Source: Terriglobia bacterium (GTDB taxonomy: Bacteria; Acidobacteriota; Terriglobia; Bryobacterales; Bryobacteraceae). Taken from it: a DNA stretch of 60,215 bases. Location of the stretch: contig RGPS01000009.1 in NCBI GenBank assembly GCA_010084195.1, forward strand, positions 1-60,215, written 5' to 3'. Below are positions 42,147-50,473 of the stretch, in pieces. Position numbers and translations under genes: made by a program. The notes below the pieces were generated by a model, which saw only the letters and a program-made list of their open reading frames with translations, made no database searches and was not told the origin of the DNA. The number at the start of each line of letters is the position of its first letter. Position 1 is the stretch's first letter.

Positions 42147-43719
42147 ATCGGAGCCACTCCGCGTTCCAGAGGATTTGGGGCGGCACCACGACGGGCTGCA
42201 CGCCTTTGAGGGATGGCGAGACGGCGACAAGATAGTCCGGGTTCAGGAGATAAATGATGGGCTCTTCTTCACGAACAATTTTCTGGAATTCGTCCACCAG
42301 GTTCTTGCGGTTGGCTCGTACGCCTTCAGCGGCTTGCGCCAGTTCCAGTTTGTCGATCCGCGCTTCCCAGGCGGTGGCGGGAGTTTTCTGCGCGGGCCAC
42401 CAGGCATGCTGCGCCCCGGAACTGAGCCAGACATTCATCTCCTCGCTGGGGTCAGCATCCACATTTTCGAAGCCCAGAAGAGCGGCTTCGTAGTCGAGAG
42501 ATTTTGAGATTCGGTCCAGCAGGGAACCGAAATCCAGGGTAACGACATTTACCTTAATCCCGAGAGCCTTGAGATCATCGGCAACAAGGGAAGCCATTCG
42601 TTCGCGAGGGCGCTTCCCGGCCTGCGTAATTAGCGAGAATTCGACCGCGTGATTGCCTTTATCGCGGAGAACGTTGCCTCGCAGAGTGAAGCCCTCTTTC
42701 GCGAGTTGTGCCAGCCCACCTTTTGTATCAAGGACAGGAGGCTTGAGGGCTGCATTCACCCAAAAGCGATTGGCTGTGGAGATGGGGCCGACGGCCGGGT
42801 GGGCGTGACCCTTGAAGACAATGCGGGCCATGTCCTCACGACGGATGGCGGAACTGACAGCGTGGCGGAAGGCGGCGGAGGTGAACCAGGCGCGCTTCCA
42901 TTCGGGGAGGGTTTTCGCGGGCGCCTGATTGAACCAGATGAACTCCGGATCGAGCGAGGGGCCGAGACTCCGTACCGAGTTGTTTTGAGTCTTCTGCAGA
43001 CGGTCAAATGAGTCTGCATCCAGCTTGTTAATGAGATGAAATTCGCCACGCTGGTAGCGGGTTAGCGCGATGTCGGCGTTCGCCTGGATATCGAGGCGAA
43101 TGGAGTCGAGATAGGGGAGCTGGACACCTTTGGCATCACGCTTAAAATAGTGAGAATTACGGCGCAGGAGAACGAAGGTCCCGGGCTGGTATTCCGCCAC
43201 GAAGAAGGCCCCGGACGACGGCGGGAGTTTGGTTTGGACCGGTGGAGCGATGCCGACGCTGTCAAAGAGCCGGTCGATACCGGGCTTGGGGGCCTTGTAG
43301 CGGAGGGTGATCTCGCGAGGGTTCGCCACCAGGATTTCGGGCGCAGTGTCGCCAGCCCGCAGCGTATCACCAGTGGGGGAACCGGATTTCGGATCGAGGG
43401 CGCGACGGAGAGTCCGTTCCACGTCCGCAGCCGTAAGGGGAGTGCCATCCGAAAACTGAAGGTTGGGACGGAGTTTGAAGGTGATGGCGCGACCGCCTTC
43501 CTTCACCTGAAAAGACTCGGCAAGTTCCGGTTGCGGAACGTCGGTGGTTCGGTTCACGCGCAGCAGGACACCGGCGGTGAGGTAGCGGATGGTCTCGGAG
43601 TTGCTTTCCGCAACCATTAGAACATCAAACATTTTGGGGTCCCCGTTGATGGCGAAGCGGAGTTGCTGAGGAACTGCAGCGGAGAGAACCAGCGGGAGCA
43701 GCAGGAGGATGTGCTTCAC
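42139..43719 (-). CDS. Family 5 extracellular solute-binding protein (peptide-type)
   Basis: A 526-residue periplasmic binding protein with a signal peptide (MKHILLLLPLVLSAAVP). Family hallmarks are the early AINGDPKMFD strand, LAESFQVKEGGRAITFKLRPNLQFSDGTPL in two conserved stretches (the family signature around residues 65-95), and a C-terminal EEPIIYLLNPDYLVAVSPSLKG. It lacks a lipobox cysteine, so it may be free in the periplasm. The start is a GTG overlapping the stop of permease 2 (GTGA). Ligand may be a peptide, opine or other small molecule. Confidence 0.88.
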   Translation of the reverse strand: MKHILLLLPLVLSAAVPQQLRFAINGDPKMFDVLMVAESNSETIRYLTAGVLLRVNRTTDVPQPELAESFQVKEGGRAITFKLRPNLQFSDGTPLTAADVERTLRRALDPKSGSPTGDTLRAGDTAPEILVANPREITLRYKAPKPGIDRLFDSVGIAPPVQTKLPPSSGAFFVAEYQPGTFVLLRRNSHYFKRDAKGVQLPYLDSIRLDIQANADIALTRYQRGEFHLINKLDADSFDRLQKTQNNSVRSLGPSLDPEFIWFNQAPAKTLPEWKRAWFTSAAFRHAVSSAIRREDMARIVFKGHAHPAVGPISTANRFWVNAALKPPVLDTKGGLAQLAKEGFTLRGNVLRDKGNHAVEFSLITQAGKRPRERMASLVADDLKALGIKVNVVTLDFGSLLDRISKSLDYEAALLGFENVDADPSEEMNVWLSSGAQHAWWPAQKTPATAWEARIDKLELAQAAEGVRANRKNLVDEFQKIVREEEPIIYLLNPDYLVAVSPSLKGVQPVVVPPQILWNAEWLRFE

Positions 43720-44513
43720 AGGGCGGCCTTTCGGGAAGGAGTGAGAGATTCGAGGCAGATCATGACCAGAACCAGCAGCGCGAGCGGGGCCAAGGTCCAG
43801 GGATTGGCCTGGACAACGTCGGGGTGCTGGAGGTCTCTGAGGAGGTTGCCCCAGGAGGGCATGGGATCGGCTACGCCCAGGCCGAGAAGCCCCAGGCTCG
43901 CCTCAGAGAGAACGTAAGCAGGAATCAGGATTCTGAACTGAACAAGCGCCAGCGACCACAAATGGGGCCATGCGTGAGCTGTGGCAATGCGCCACGGCCT
44001 GAGGCCCGCGGCGCGAGCCTGGAGCAGCCAGCCCGCATCCTTCATTTCCACGATGGAGGCCGTGAAGGCGCGCCCGGGGATGGCCCATCCGGCGACGCCC
44101 ATCAGGGCAAAGGTAAGGGTGACGGACACAAGCGGGTCAGTGTTGAGCGAGAGTTTGGATCTGAGGATGATGAAAAGGAAGATCCAGGGGAGAGAAAGAA
44201 AGATGCCGTTAGCAAGTGACAGGGTCCAGGCGACGAGGCGAGAGGGTAGTGCGGCGAGGGCCGAGAACAGGAGAGCGAGAAGGACCGAGATGGTGGCCGC
44301 GGAGGGCGCGAGGAGCACGGAGACACGGGTGGCGTACAGCAGCCGGGAGAGGCGGTCACGACCCAGATCATCGGTGCCCATCGGGAAGCCAGGCTGGGGA
44401 CTTGCGGATGCCATATCGCGAAACTGGTGGTCGTAAGGGTTGGGGGCGAGCCAGGGTGCTGCGAGCCCCAAAACAACAACCAGCGCGAGAAGAATGGTGG
44501 CGGGTCTGGTCAT
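43716..44513 (-). CDS. ABC transporter permease, DppC/OppC type
   Basis: A 265-residue inner-membrane permease. The ATG at 44513 is chosen because it overlaps the upstream stop as ATGA and begins a natural first helix (ATILLALVVVLGLAAPWL); the long upstream frame is antisense noise. After it comes the FPMGTDDLGRDRLSRLLYATRVS segment, which is diagnostic for DppC-type subunits, then five further helices. The EAA-like loop is DAGWLLQARAAGLRPWRIATAHAWPH (two stretches). It pairs with the permease encoded just upstream to form the channel. Confidence 0.88.
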   Translation of the reverse strand: MTRPATILLALVVVLGLAAPWLAPNPYDHQFRDMASASPQPGFPMGTDDLGRDRLSRLLYATRVSVLLAPSAATISVLLALLFSALAALPSRLVAWTLSLANGIFLSLPWIFLFIILRSKLSLNTDPLVSVTLTFALMGVAGWAIPGRAFTASIVEMKDAGWLLQARAAGLRPWRIATAHAWPHLWSLALVQFRILIPAYVLSEASLGLLGLGVADPMPSWGNLLRDLQHPDVVQANPWTLAPLALLVLVMICLESLTPSRKAAL

Positions 44514-45391
44514 CGCGTCAGGTCTCCCATCCACTGGACTCCGGCCACGAGTGAGGTGATGATGAGGCCAAGCGCGGAGAGTAGAGGCAAGTCCCGGGCG
44601 AGGGCACCTTTGAGGGCGAGCTGGCCAATACCCGGGACATCGCAGAGGCCTTCGATGGGGATCAGCGAGCCGAAAGCGAGAACGACAGCAACGCCTGCAA
44701 GGGCGGCCAGTTGTGGCGCTGCGGGGCCCAGCACGTAGGTGATGGCAAGACGGGCAGATCCAAGTCCACGGGCTCTTGCGGCGAGCAGCGCGGGGGAGCT
44801 GTAGAAATCTTCCAGGATGCTGCGGGCAGTGCCGAAGACGCGGGGGAGGAGCGCCAGCGCAACAGCGAGCCAGAGTGGCCATTCCCGGAAGAAGAAAAAC
44901 AGAGCGAGCACTGCCGGCGGGATAGCGAGCAGGAGGCCGCTGGTGGCTACCGCTGAGAGTTCGAGAGTCAGGCGGCGGGGCCAGACGGACAACCAGGCGA
45001 GGAGGCTTCCCAACGCGAGACCTCCGAGGGTTCCCCGGACGAGAAGGCCCGCGCTAATTGAGGCGCGGTGGCGAAGAAGTTCGCTGACGGGGAGGTTGAA
45101 GGCTTCGGACTTACCGAAATCTCCGTGGGCGGCGCGGGCCAAATAGCGCAGGTAAAAGCGCGGAAGACCATTCTCAACTTCGCGTTGCGCATGACGAGCC
45201 GCGATGGTGGCAGGGGAGAGGTGGGGATTCAAGACGTCTTCGTCCACATCAAACCCGGGGCTGTAGCGAACCAGCGCAGCCGCAGCAAAGCCCCCGATCA
45301 GGATGGTGGCAATAAAGGTGAGGAATCCAAGGGCGAGGCGTCCTGGTGCAAGTCGGCTGGCGAAGGTTGACTCGCGACCGACGGGGGTCAT
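44510..45391 (-). CDS. ABC transporter permease, DppB/OppB type
   Basis: A 293-residue inner-membrane permease. The start at 45391 overlaps the GGDEF-protein stop as ATGA. The first helix (LALGFLTFIATILIGGFAAA) is followed by a periplasmic loop with GLPRFYLRYLARAAHGDFGKS, characteristic of DppB-type subunits, then five more helices. The coupling loop is SPALLAARARGLGSARLAITYVLGPA, in two stretches. The C-terminus has the conserved EGLCDVPGIGQLALKGALARDLPLL pattern. It forms a heterodimer with the next gene product. Confidence 0.85.
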   Translation of the reverse strand: MTPVGRESTFASRLAPGRLALGFLTFIATILIGGFAAAALVRYSPGFDVDEDVLNPHLSPATIAARHAQREVENGLPRFYLRYLARAAHGDFGKSEAFNLPVSELLRHRASISAGLLVRGTLGGLALGSLLAWLSVWPRRLTLELSAVATSGLLLAIPPAVLALFFFFREWPLWLAVALALLPRVFGTARSILEDFYSSPALLAARARGLGSARLAITYVLGPAAPQLAALAGVAVVLAFGSLIPIEGLCDVPGIGQLALKGALARDLPLLSALGLIITSLVAGVQWMGDLTR

Positions 45392-47835
45392 GCCGCCGCG
45401 TCCGATGCAAGCGCGGGTGGAAGGGGCTGCTCTTTGCGCCGGAGCCACTTACTGCGGTACATGCGGCGATCGGCTTCGGCGAGAAGTTCCTCGGCGCCGG
45501 CGCCGTCTTTCGGATAAATTGCGATTCCAACGCTGAGCGAAAGGTCGCTGGGTTCCGGTGTGGTTTGGCCGGCACCTTTGACCACGTCGCGGAGGCAGGC
45601 TACCTTTTCTTCCAGACGTTCAAGGCCAGCGGATGGAATCAGGATAACGAATTCGTCGCCTCCGAGACGGGCTACATAGTCGTCGTCTTCGCATTGCTCT
45701 CGCAGGCGGTCCGCGATGATGCGAAGTACCTTGTTTCCAGCGAGGTGGCCAAACCTGTCATTGACCATCTTGAAGCCATCCAGATCGCAAACAACCACTG
45801 CGAGTTCTGTGTGGTCGCGCTGAGCCCGCGAAACTTCGTTATCGAGAGACAGGAAGAGAGAGCGGGCGTTCGGAAGATTAGTCAGGTAGTCGGTGGTGAT
45901 CGACGTTTCCAGCAGACGATGGTGCAGGGCGTTCTCGATGGTGAGGGCAACCTTTGAGCAGATCGCAAGCAGAATGCGGAGATTTTCCCGGCTGAAGGCG
46001 TCGCGCTCCGACCGGTACAGAGCGAGAACGCCCAGCGTGCTGCCGGTGCCGTTGAGCGGGACTGCCAACGCGGAGCGGAGCGTGCTGTATTTGGTCGGAT
46101 CGTTGAGATAACCGGCTTCCACCGAAGGGTTGCCGTTGAGGATGTGGCGGTTATTTTCGGCGACCCAGCCCGACAGGCCCTGACCTGCCGGAATCTCCAG
46201 GGAAGTAAAAAGGCGGAAATTATCCCCCGAGACGTACTCGGGAATTAGCTTCTCTTCGCGCTTAATGTAGACCGCGATCGTGTCGTAGGGGATGAGCCGC
46301 TTGAGCCGCACCCCAACAAACGCCAGGGCTTCGGGCAGGGTGAGGGCGTTGCCGAGATCCTGGGTCAGTTCATAAAGCATCTGCGCTTCCTGTGTGGCGG
46401 CAGCAATGGAAGACAAGGGGTCCAGGGCAGGCATCTCCACCTGCCCGGGAAGGGTCAGCACTTTTTCATTTTCTGCGGACTCGGCAAAGCCGGTGGCCGG
46501 AGCCAGGCCGCGCTCAATCCGAATTTCGGTGGAAAGTTGCTTACTCTTCTCCCCTCCCGTCCGGACCGCAAGCTCTTCCAGTTCGCGATAGCGGCGGTGG
46601 ATGATGTCCACGATTACCGGATCGAAGGCCTTACCTGCTTCGGAAACAACTATGCCCATGGCCTCGTCGAGAGGGAGCGCCCGGCGGTACTGACGGTCTG
46701 AGGCCAGGGCGTCAAAGCAGTCCACTACGGAAAGGATGCGGGCGCCCAGGGGGATTTCCTCGCCAGCCAGTCCGAAGGGGTAGCCGGACCCGTCCCATTT
46801 TTCGTGGTGAGCGCGAACGATGGGAACAACAGGGTACGGGAACTTGACTTCCTCAAGAATTTCGGCACCGACCAGAGGGTGGATCTTCATCTTCTCGAAT
46901 TCCTCAGGAGTGAGGCGGCCCGGTTTGGAAATGATGTGTTCAGGAACTGCCAGCTTGCCAATGTCATGCAAAAGGCCGGCAGCCTGAAGTGCATCCAGAT
47001 CGGTCGGGCTCATGCCTACTTCCTTGCCGATTTCGAGGGCGTAAACCCGAACTCGCTGGAGGTGCTCGTGGGTAGTGGCGTCCTTGGCTTCGATGGCCAG
47101 TGCCAGAGCTTCAATTGTCCGCAGGTGAAGCCCCGCCATATCCTCAACGTGCTTTTTGTCTTTCTCCAGGCGGTCCAGATAGAGACGGTACGAACGGTAA
47201 ACGAAATAGACGATGGGGAAGAGAACCAGAGGCGCGTGCCAGGATTCCAGTTCGCTGAGCATGACGATTAGCCAGGTAACAGCGGCTGCCGTCATGTGGT
47301 ACGGAAAGACCCAATAGTAGGTTCCGTACCAGGTTTTGTGAATGGATTTGCCTTCGGTCAGGCCGATGACCCCGGCCACCAGACCGGTATTGACGATGAA
47401 GTAGGTTGCCGCAGCAATCCCCAGCCGGAGTGGGTGAAGCGGGCCCAGCCAGGAAAAATTCAGCCAGACGTGGAACATCTGGTGGGCCGCCATTGTCGCC
47501 AGAATGATGGAACAGGTGCTGAACGCAATCTGGACCGAACGAGGCCGGACACGGGGGCGCCAGAGACATTGAATGATGGTGCCGGCCGCCCCGAGCGCAA
47601 TCGCTTCCGGGAGACCAAACTTTGCCACCCCGACAAGAATGAACAGAAAATTCACCGAGAGAGTAGCGAAGACCATCGGGAGACGTACCTTGAAGCCTGA
47701 GGTCAGGACTGTGACAAGGAAGTACAGCCAGAATTGCTGCGGATCGTGCGAAGCGAAGCGCATGATTTGCATGGCGAACGCAACGCAGCCCGCAGTGATC
47801 GTGAGGGCGATATATACTCTGGCCCGAGTCGGCAT
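45388..47835 (-). CDS. Membrane HD-GYP / GAF / GGDEF c-di-GMP protein
   Basis: An 815-residue bifunctional-looking regulator. Residues 1-~215 hold about seven hydrophobic helices (MASE-like sensor). An HD-GYP phosphodiesterase domain (~230-420) follows, with HDIGKLAVPEHIISKPG and HHEKWDGSGYP fully conserved. Next are a linker, a GAF domain (~480-630: GQGLSGWVAENN) and a C-terminal GGDEF diguanylate cyclase (~640-800) with an intact RLGGDEF active site and CDLDGFKMVNDRFGH. Both synthesis and breakdown motifs are intact, so the net direction is open. The ATG at 47835 is preferred to an upstream TTG. Its stop overlaps the first permease gene by ATGA, placing it at the head of a peptide-transporter operon. 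Confidence 0.92.
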   Translation of the reverse strand: MPTRARVYIALTITAGCVAFAMQIMRFASHDPQQFWLYFLVTVLTSGFKVRLPMVFATLSVNFLFILVGVAKFGLPEAIALGAAGTIIQCLWRPRVRPRSVQIAFSTCSIILATMAAHQMFHVWLNFSWLGPLHPLRLGIAAATYFIVNTGLVAGVIGLTEGKSIHKTWYGTYYWVFPYHMTAAAVTWLIVMLSELESWHAPLVLFPIVYFVYRSYRLYLDRLEKDKKHVEDMAGLHLRTIEALALAIEAKDATTHEHLQRVRVYALEIGKEVGMSPTDLDALQAAGLLHDIGKLAVPEHIISKPGRLTPEEFEKMKIHPLVGAEILEEVKFPYPVVPIVRAHHEKWDGSGYPFGLAGEEIPLGARILSVVDCFDALASDRQYRRALPLDEAMGIVVSEAGKAFDPVIVDIIHRRYRELEELAVRTGGEKSKQLSTEIRIERGLAPATGFAESAENEKVLTLPGQVEMPALDPLSSIAAATQEAQMLYELTQDLGNALTLPEALAFVGVRLKRLIPYDTIAVYIKREEKLIPEYVSGDNFRLFTSLEIPAGQGLSGWVAENNRHILNGNPSVEAGYLNDPTKYSTLRSALAVPLNGTGSTLGVLALYRSERDAFSRENLRILLAICSKVALTIENALHHRLLETSITTDYLTNLPNARSLFLSLDNEVSRAQRDHTELAVVVCDLDGFKMVNDRFGHLAGNKVLRIIADRLREQCEDDDYVARLGGDEFVILIPSAGLERLEEKVACLRDVVKGAGQTTPEPSDLSLSVGIAIYPKDGAGAEELLAEADRRMYRSKWLRRKEQPLPPALASDAAA

Positions 47836-47891
47836 TTGGCAAGCCAACTATAACATTTTACATGGCCTTGTCGATGCTGTTTTTGTGAATT

Positions 47892-47919
47892 CCGGGGGTA
47901 TTCCCGGTACAGTACCGGG
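47892..47919. promoter_or_regulatory. Two overlapping inverted repeats in the divergent c-di-GMP / MBOAT intergenic region
   Basis: CCCGGTAC-A-GTACCGGG (47903-47919) is a perfect dyad around a single central base. It overlaps a second, weaker dyad, CCGGG...TCCCGG (47892-47907). They sit in the 193-base gap between the divergent genes at 47835 and 48029, the right position for an operator serving either or both. No clear promoter boxes were found beside it. Confidence 0.45.
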
Positions 47920-48028
47920 GTAACGACGTGGAGCTTGCGAACCGTGCCCGGACGTGCACACCCGGGCTTTCTGCGGCTGCCGACTGGCCACCTGTACCCT
48001 TTGTGGCTGGTATACTTCCAGGGAAGGC

Positions 48029-49465
48029 ATGCTGTTTGACACCCCGATCTACCTGGCGTTTCTGCTGCTCATCGTCGCTGTTTACTGGCGCCTGGGGTTT
48101 CGGCAGCAGAACTACTTCCTGCTGGCTGCCAGCTATTTTTTCTACGGCTGGTGGGACTGGCGCTTCCTCAGCCTGATCGCCATTTCCACGGTGGTGGACT
48201 ATTTTTGTGCGCTGGCCATTTCGCGTTCGTCAAATTCCGCCAAACGACGCCTGCTCCTTTCCTTCTCTGTCGTTTTGAATCTGGGGTTCCTCGGGTTCTT
48301 CAAGTACTTCAACTTTTTCGCCCAGTCAGCGCATATGATGTTCGCCGGCTTTGGAATAGATATTCCAAAGCCGGTTCTGGAGATCCTGCTTCCACCCGGG
48401 ATCTCGTTCTATACCTTTCAGGCACTGGCCTACATCGTTGATGTCTATTTTCGAAAGATGGAGCCGTCTGAAAATTTTGTCGACTACGCTCTTTTCATCA
48501 GCCTGTTCCCCCACTTGATTGCCGGGCCTATCCAGCGCCCGTCGCATCTGCTGCCGCAAACACAGAGCCCGCGGGTTTTTGACAGCGAGAAGTTTTTCGC
48601 CGGGCTGCAGTTGATTTGCTACGGGATGTTCCGGAAGTGCGTGGTGGCCGATGGCTGCGGGTTGATCGCAAACGCAGCTTTTGAGGGCCGACTCGGCGGA
48701 CATAATTTACCGGCAATGCTGATCGGAGCCTACGCCTTCGCGTGGCAGATATATGGCGACTTTAGCGGCTACAGCGATATAGCACGCGGTTCTGCTCAAT
48801 TGATCGGCTTCCATTTTATGGTCAACTTCCGCCAGCCCTACTTGTCGCGGAGCCTGCAGGAGTTCTGGCGACGCTGGCATATCAGCCTGAGCACCTGGCT
48901 GCGGGATTATCTCTACATCTCGCTGGGCGGCAGCAGGGCAGGCGAGGTGCGGACCTACTCCAACCTTATGTGGACCATGGTGATTGGCGGCTTCTGGCAT
49001 GGAGCAAACTTCACCTATATTGTTTGGGGCTTCATCCACGGAATTGGCCTGGCAGCGGAGCGAAGCCTCGTGAAATTCCACCTCCTCAAGGATCGGAAAC
49101 ACCCCGAGCTCGAACGCGATACCCTGAGCGATCCACGGGCGTGGGTGAGCCGGATCGTTCTGTTTCATGTTGTGTGCGTGGCGTGGATCTTCTTCCGGGC
49201 GACCTCTGTGACCGAAGCCTTCCGGTTCCTGGGTGGCGCAACTACCTGGCAGTGGCTTCCGGAGCACCGCGCCGCCTTCGTGTATCTGGCTTTCCTCGCC
49301 ATCCCCCTGTTTGCGCTGGACCTGTTGCTGGAGAAACGCGACGAAGAATATCCGTTCGAAAAAGCGACCTGGGAGATTCGGGTGGCCGGTGCCGTGTCCG
49401 CAAGTATCCTGGTTCTGATGTTTACCGCCAATCAATCCAATGCTTTCATCTACTTCCAGTTCTAG
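48029..49465 (+). CDS. MBOAT-family membrane O-acyltransferase (AlgI/DltB-like)
   Basis: A 478-residue polytopic inner-membrane acyltransferase. The ATG at 48029, after GGGAAGG, gives the standard MLFDTPIYLAFLLLIVAVYW start. Family features are YFFYGWWDWRF, LLPPGISFYTFQALAYIVDVY in parts, LFPHLIAGPIQRPSHLL, QIYGDFSGYSDIARG, FWRRWHISLSTWLRDYLYI and the catalytic pair: His324 in GGFWHGANF and His337 in GFIHG. It moves an acyl (probably acetyl) group across the membrane to an exported polysaccharide or cell-wall polymer. The next gene, overlapping by 26 bases, encodes an SGNH-like protein, the typical partner that finishes transfer. Confidence 0.92.
   Translation: MLFDTPIYLAFLLLIVAVYWRLGFRQQNYFLLAASYFFYGWWDWRFLSLIAISTVVDYFCALAISRSSNSAKRRLLLSFSVVLNLGFLGFFKYFNFFAQSAHMMFAGFGIDIPKPVLEILLPPGISFYTFQALAYIVDVYFRKMEPSENFVDYALFISLFPHLIAGPIQRPSHLLPQTQSPRVFDSEKFFAGLQLICYGMFRKCVVADGCGLIANAAFEGRLGGHNLPAMLIGAYAFAWQIYGDFSGYSDIARGSAQLIGFHFMVNFRQPYLSRSLQEFWRRWHISLSTWLRDYLYISLGGSRAGEVRTYSNLMWTMVIGGFWHGANFTYIVWGFIHGIGLAAERSLVKFHLLKDRKHPELERDTLSDPRAWVSRIVLFHVVCVAWIFFRATSVTEAFRFLGGATTWQWLPEHRAAFVYLAFLAIPLFALDLLLEKRDEEYPFEKATWEIRVAGAVSASILVLMFTANQSNAFIYFQF
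48345..48374. repeat. Perfect 30-base inverted repeat inside the MBOAT gene
   Basis: CCGGCTTTGGAATA (48345-48358), two central bases GA, then its exact reverse complement (48361-48374). It encodes the residues AGFGIDIPKPV in the MBOAT protein. No mismatch interrupts 14 base pairs. Confidence 0.95.
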
Positions 49466-50405
49466 CGCTACCAGTTCCGGCTCTGACAGGCCCAGGTTGC
49501 TGCGGGCCAGCGGCGTGCTGCTGGGTGCCCTTGTCGTGGTCGCTGCCGGTCTCGAACTGGCTGCGGGAACGGTCGGCGTTCGCTCCAGCAGGATCCTGAG
49601 CCGGATGAACACAGAGCACAAAAGCCTCCTCGGATTTGCCTCCAGTGCCGCGCACCCGAAGACGGTCGTGATTCTGGGCAACTCGCTGCTGGTGGAAGGT
49701 GTGGACTATCCGGCAATGCAGAAAGATCTTTCCGCCGCTGGCTGGGAATCGCGGCGCTTCGTAGTGGAACAGACCGGGTACTACGACTGGAAGTTCGGGT
49801 TGCGGCGATTGACGAGTGAGGGCTGCAGGCCGGATGCCATCATGCTGATGCTGAGCGCTACGCAGTTCGCCCTCAATTCTTATGCAGGACCGGCCTTCGC
49901 GTACAACCTGATGCGCGCGACCGATGTGGTGGACGTTATGCAGACCACTGGAATTCACCCGACCGAAGCGGCGAGTTTACTCCTGGCCAGGGAAAGCATT
50001 TTTTTCGGACTCCGCCTGGAATTCCGTAAACATCTCCTGTTTGCCCTGGTGCCGGGAATGAACGATCTGGTGCCCCATCTCACGCCTGCCGGCAAACCAA
50101 GTCCCCATGCCTTCGTGCGCGCCCAAGTACTGCGGCGGCTCCCGGAACTCGTCGGCGAGGCAGCTTCGCTCGGGCAACATCTGATTCTCGCCATTCCACC
50201 AGTGGCCGTTGGCGATGACTATGCGGCTGACGTTATAGAGGGAGGGCGCCTGACGGGGCTTCCGGTCCTGTATCCCATCCGCACAGGCGACCTGGCCGCA
50301 GATCAGTTTCAGGACGGCTTCCACCTGAATGCATCAGGGGCGCAGGTATTTAGCAAAGCCCTCACTTCGGCTATGTTGCAGCAATTGAATTCCATGAGGC
50401 CGTAG
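49440..50405 (+). CDS. SGNH-like (DHHW/AlgX-type) acyltransferase partner protein
   Basis: A 321-residue protein beginning with a Ser-rich tail and one transmembrane or signal helix (residues ~22-45, VLLGALVVVAAGLELAAG). The SGNH/GDSL fold is indicated by VVILGNSLLVEG near residue 80 (G-N-S in place of the usual G-D-S) and DGFHLNASGAQVF near residue 300, providing the Asp-x-x-His pair. Such proteins act with MBOAT enzymes, taking the acyl group on the outer side and placing it on the polymer. The start overlaps the end of the MBOAT gene by 26 bases. The catalytic Ser and His are kept, so it may be active. Confidence 0.75.
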   Translation: MLSSTSSSSATSSGSDRPRLLRASGVLLGALVVVAAGLELAAGTVGVRSSRILSRMNTEHKSLLGFASSAAHPKTVVILGNSLLVEGVDYPAMQKDLSAAGWESRRFVVEQTGYYDWKFGLRRLTSEGCRPDAIMLMLSATQFALNSYAGPAFAYNLMRATDVVDVMQTTGIHPTEAASLLLARESIFFGLRLEFRKHLLFALVPGMNDLVPHLTPAGKPSPHAFVRAQVLRRLPELVGEAASLGQHLILAIPPVAVGDDYAADVIEGGRLTGLPVLYPIRTGDLAADQFQDGFHLNASGAQVFSKALTSAMLQQLNSMRP

Positions 50406-50473
50406 CGGCTCCCCCTTGCGATAAGATCAATTTGGATTTTTGTCTCTCTAAATACACACGTGAAGGGTCACCC

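Noticed and set aside
44514-44882. 123-residue upstream extension of the DppC-type permease
   Set aside because: Out-of-frame reading of the DppB-type gene; the ATG in the ATGA overlap is the natural start.
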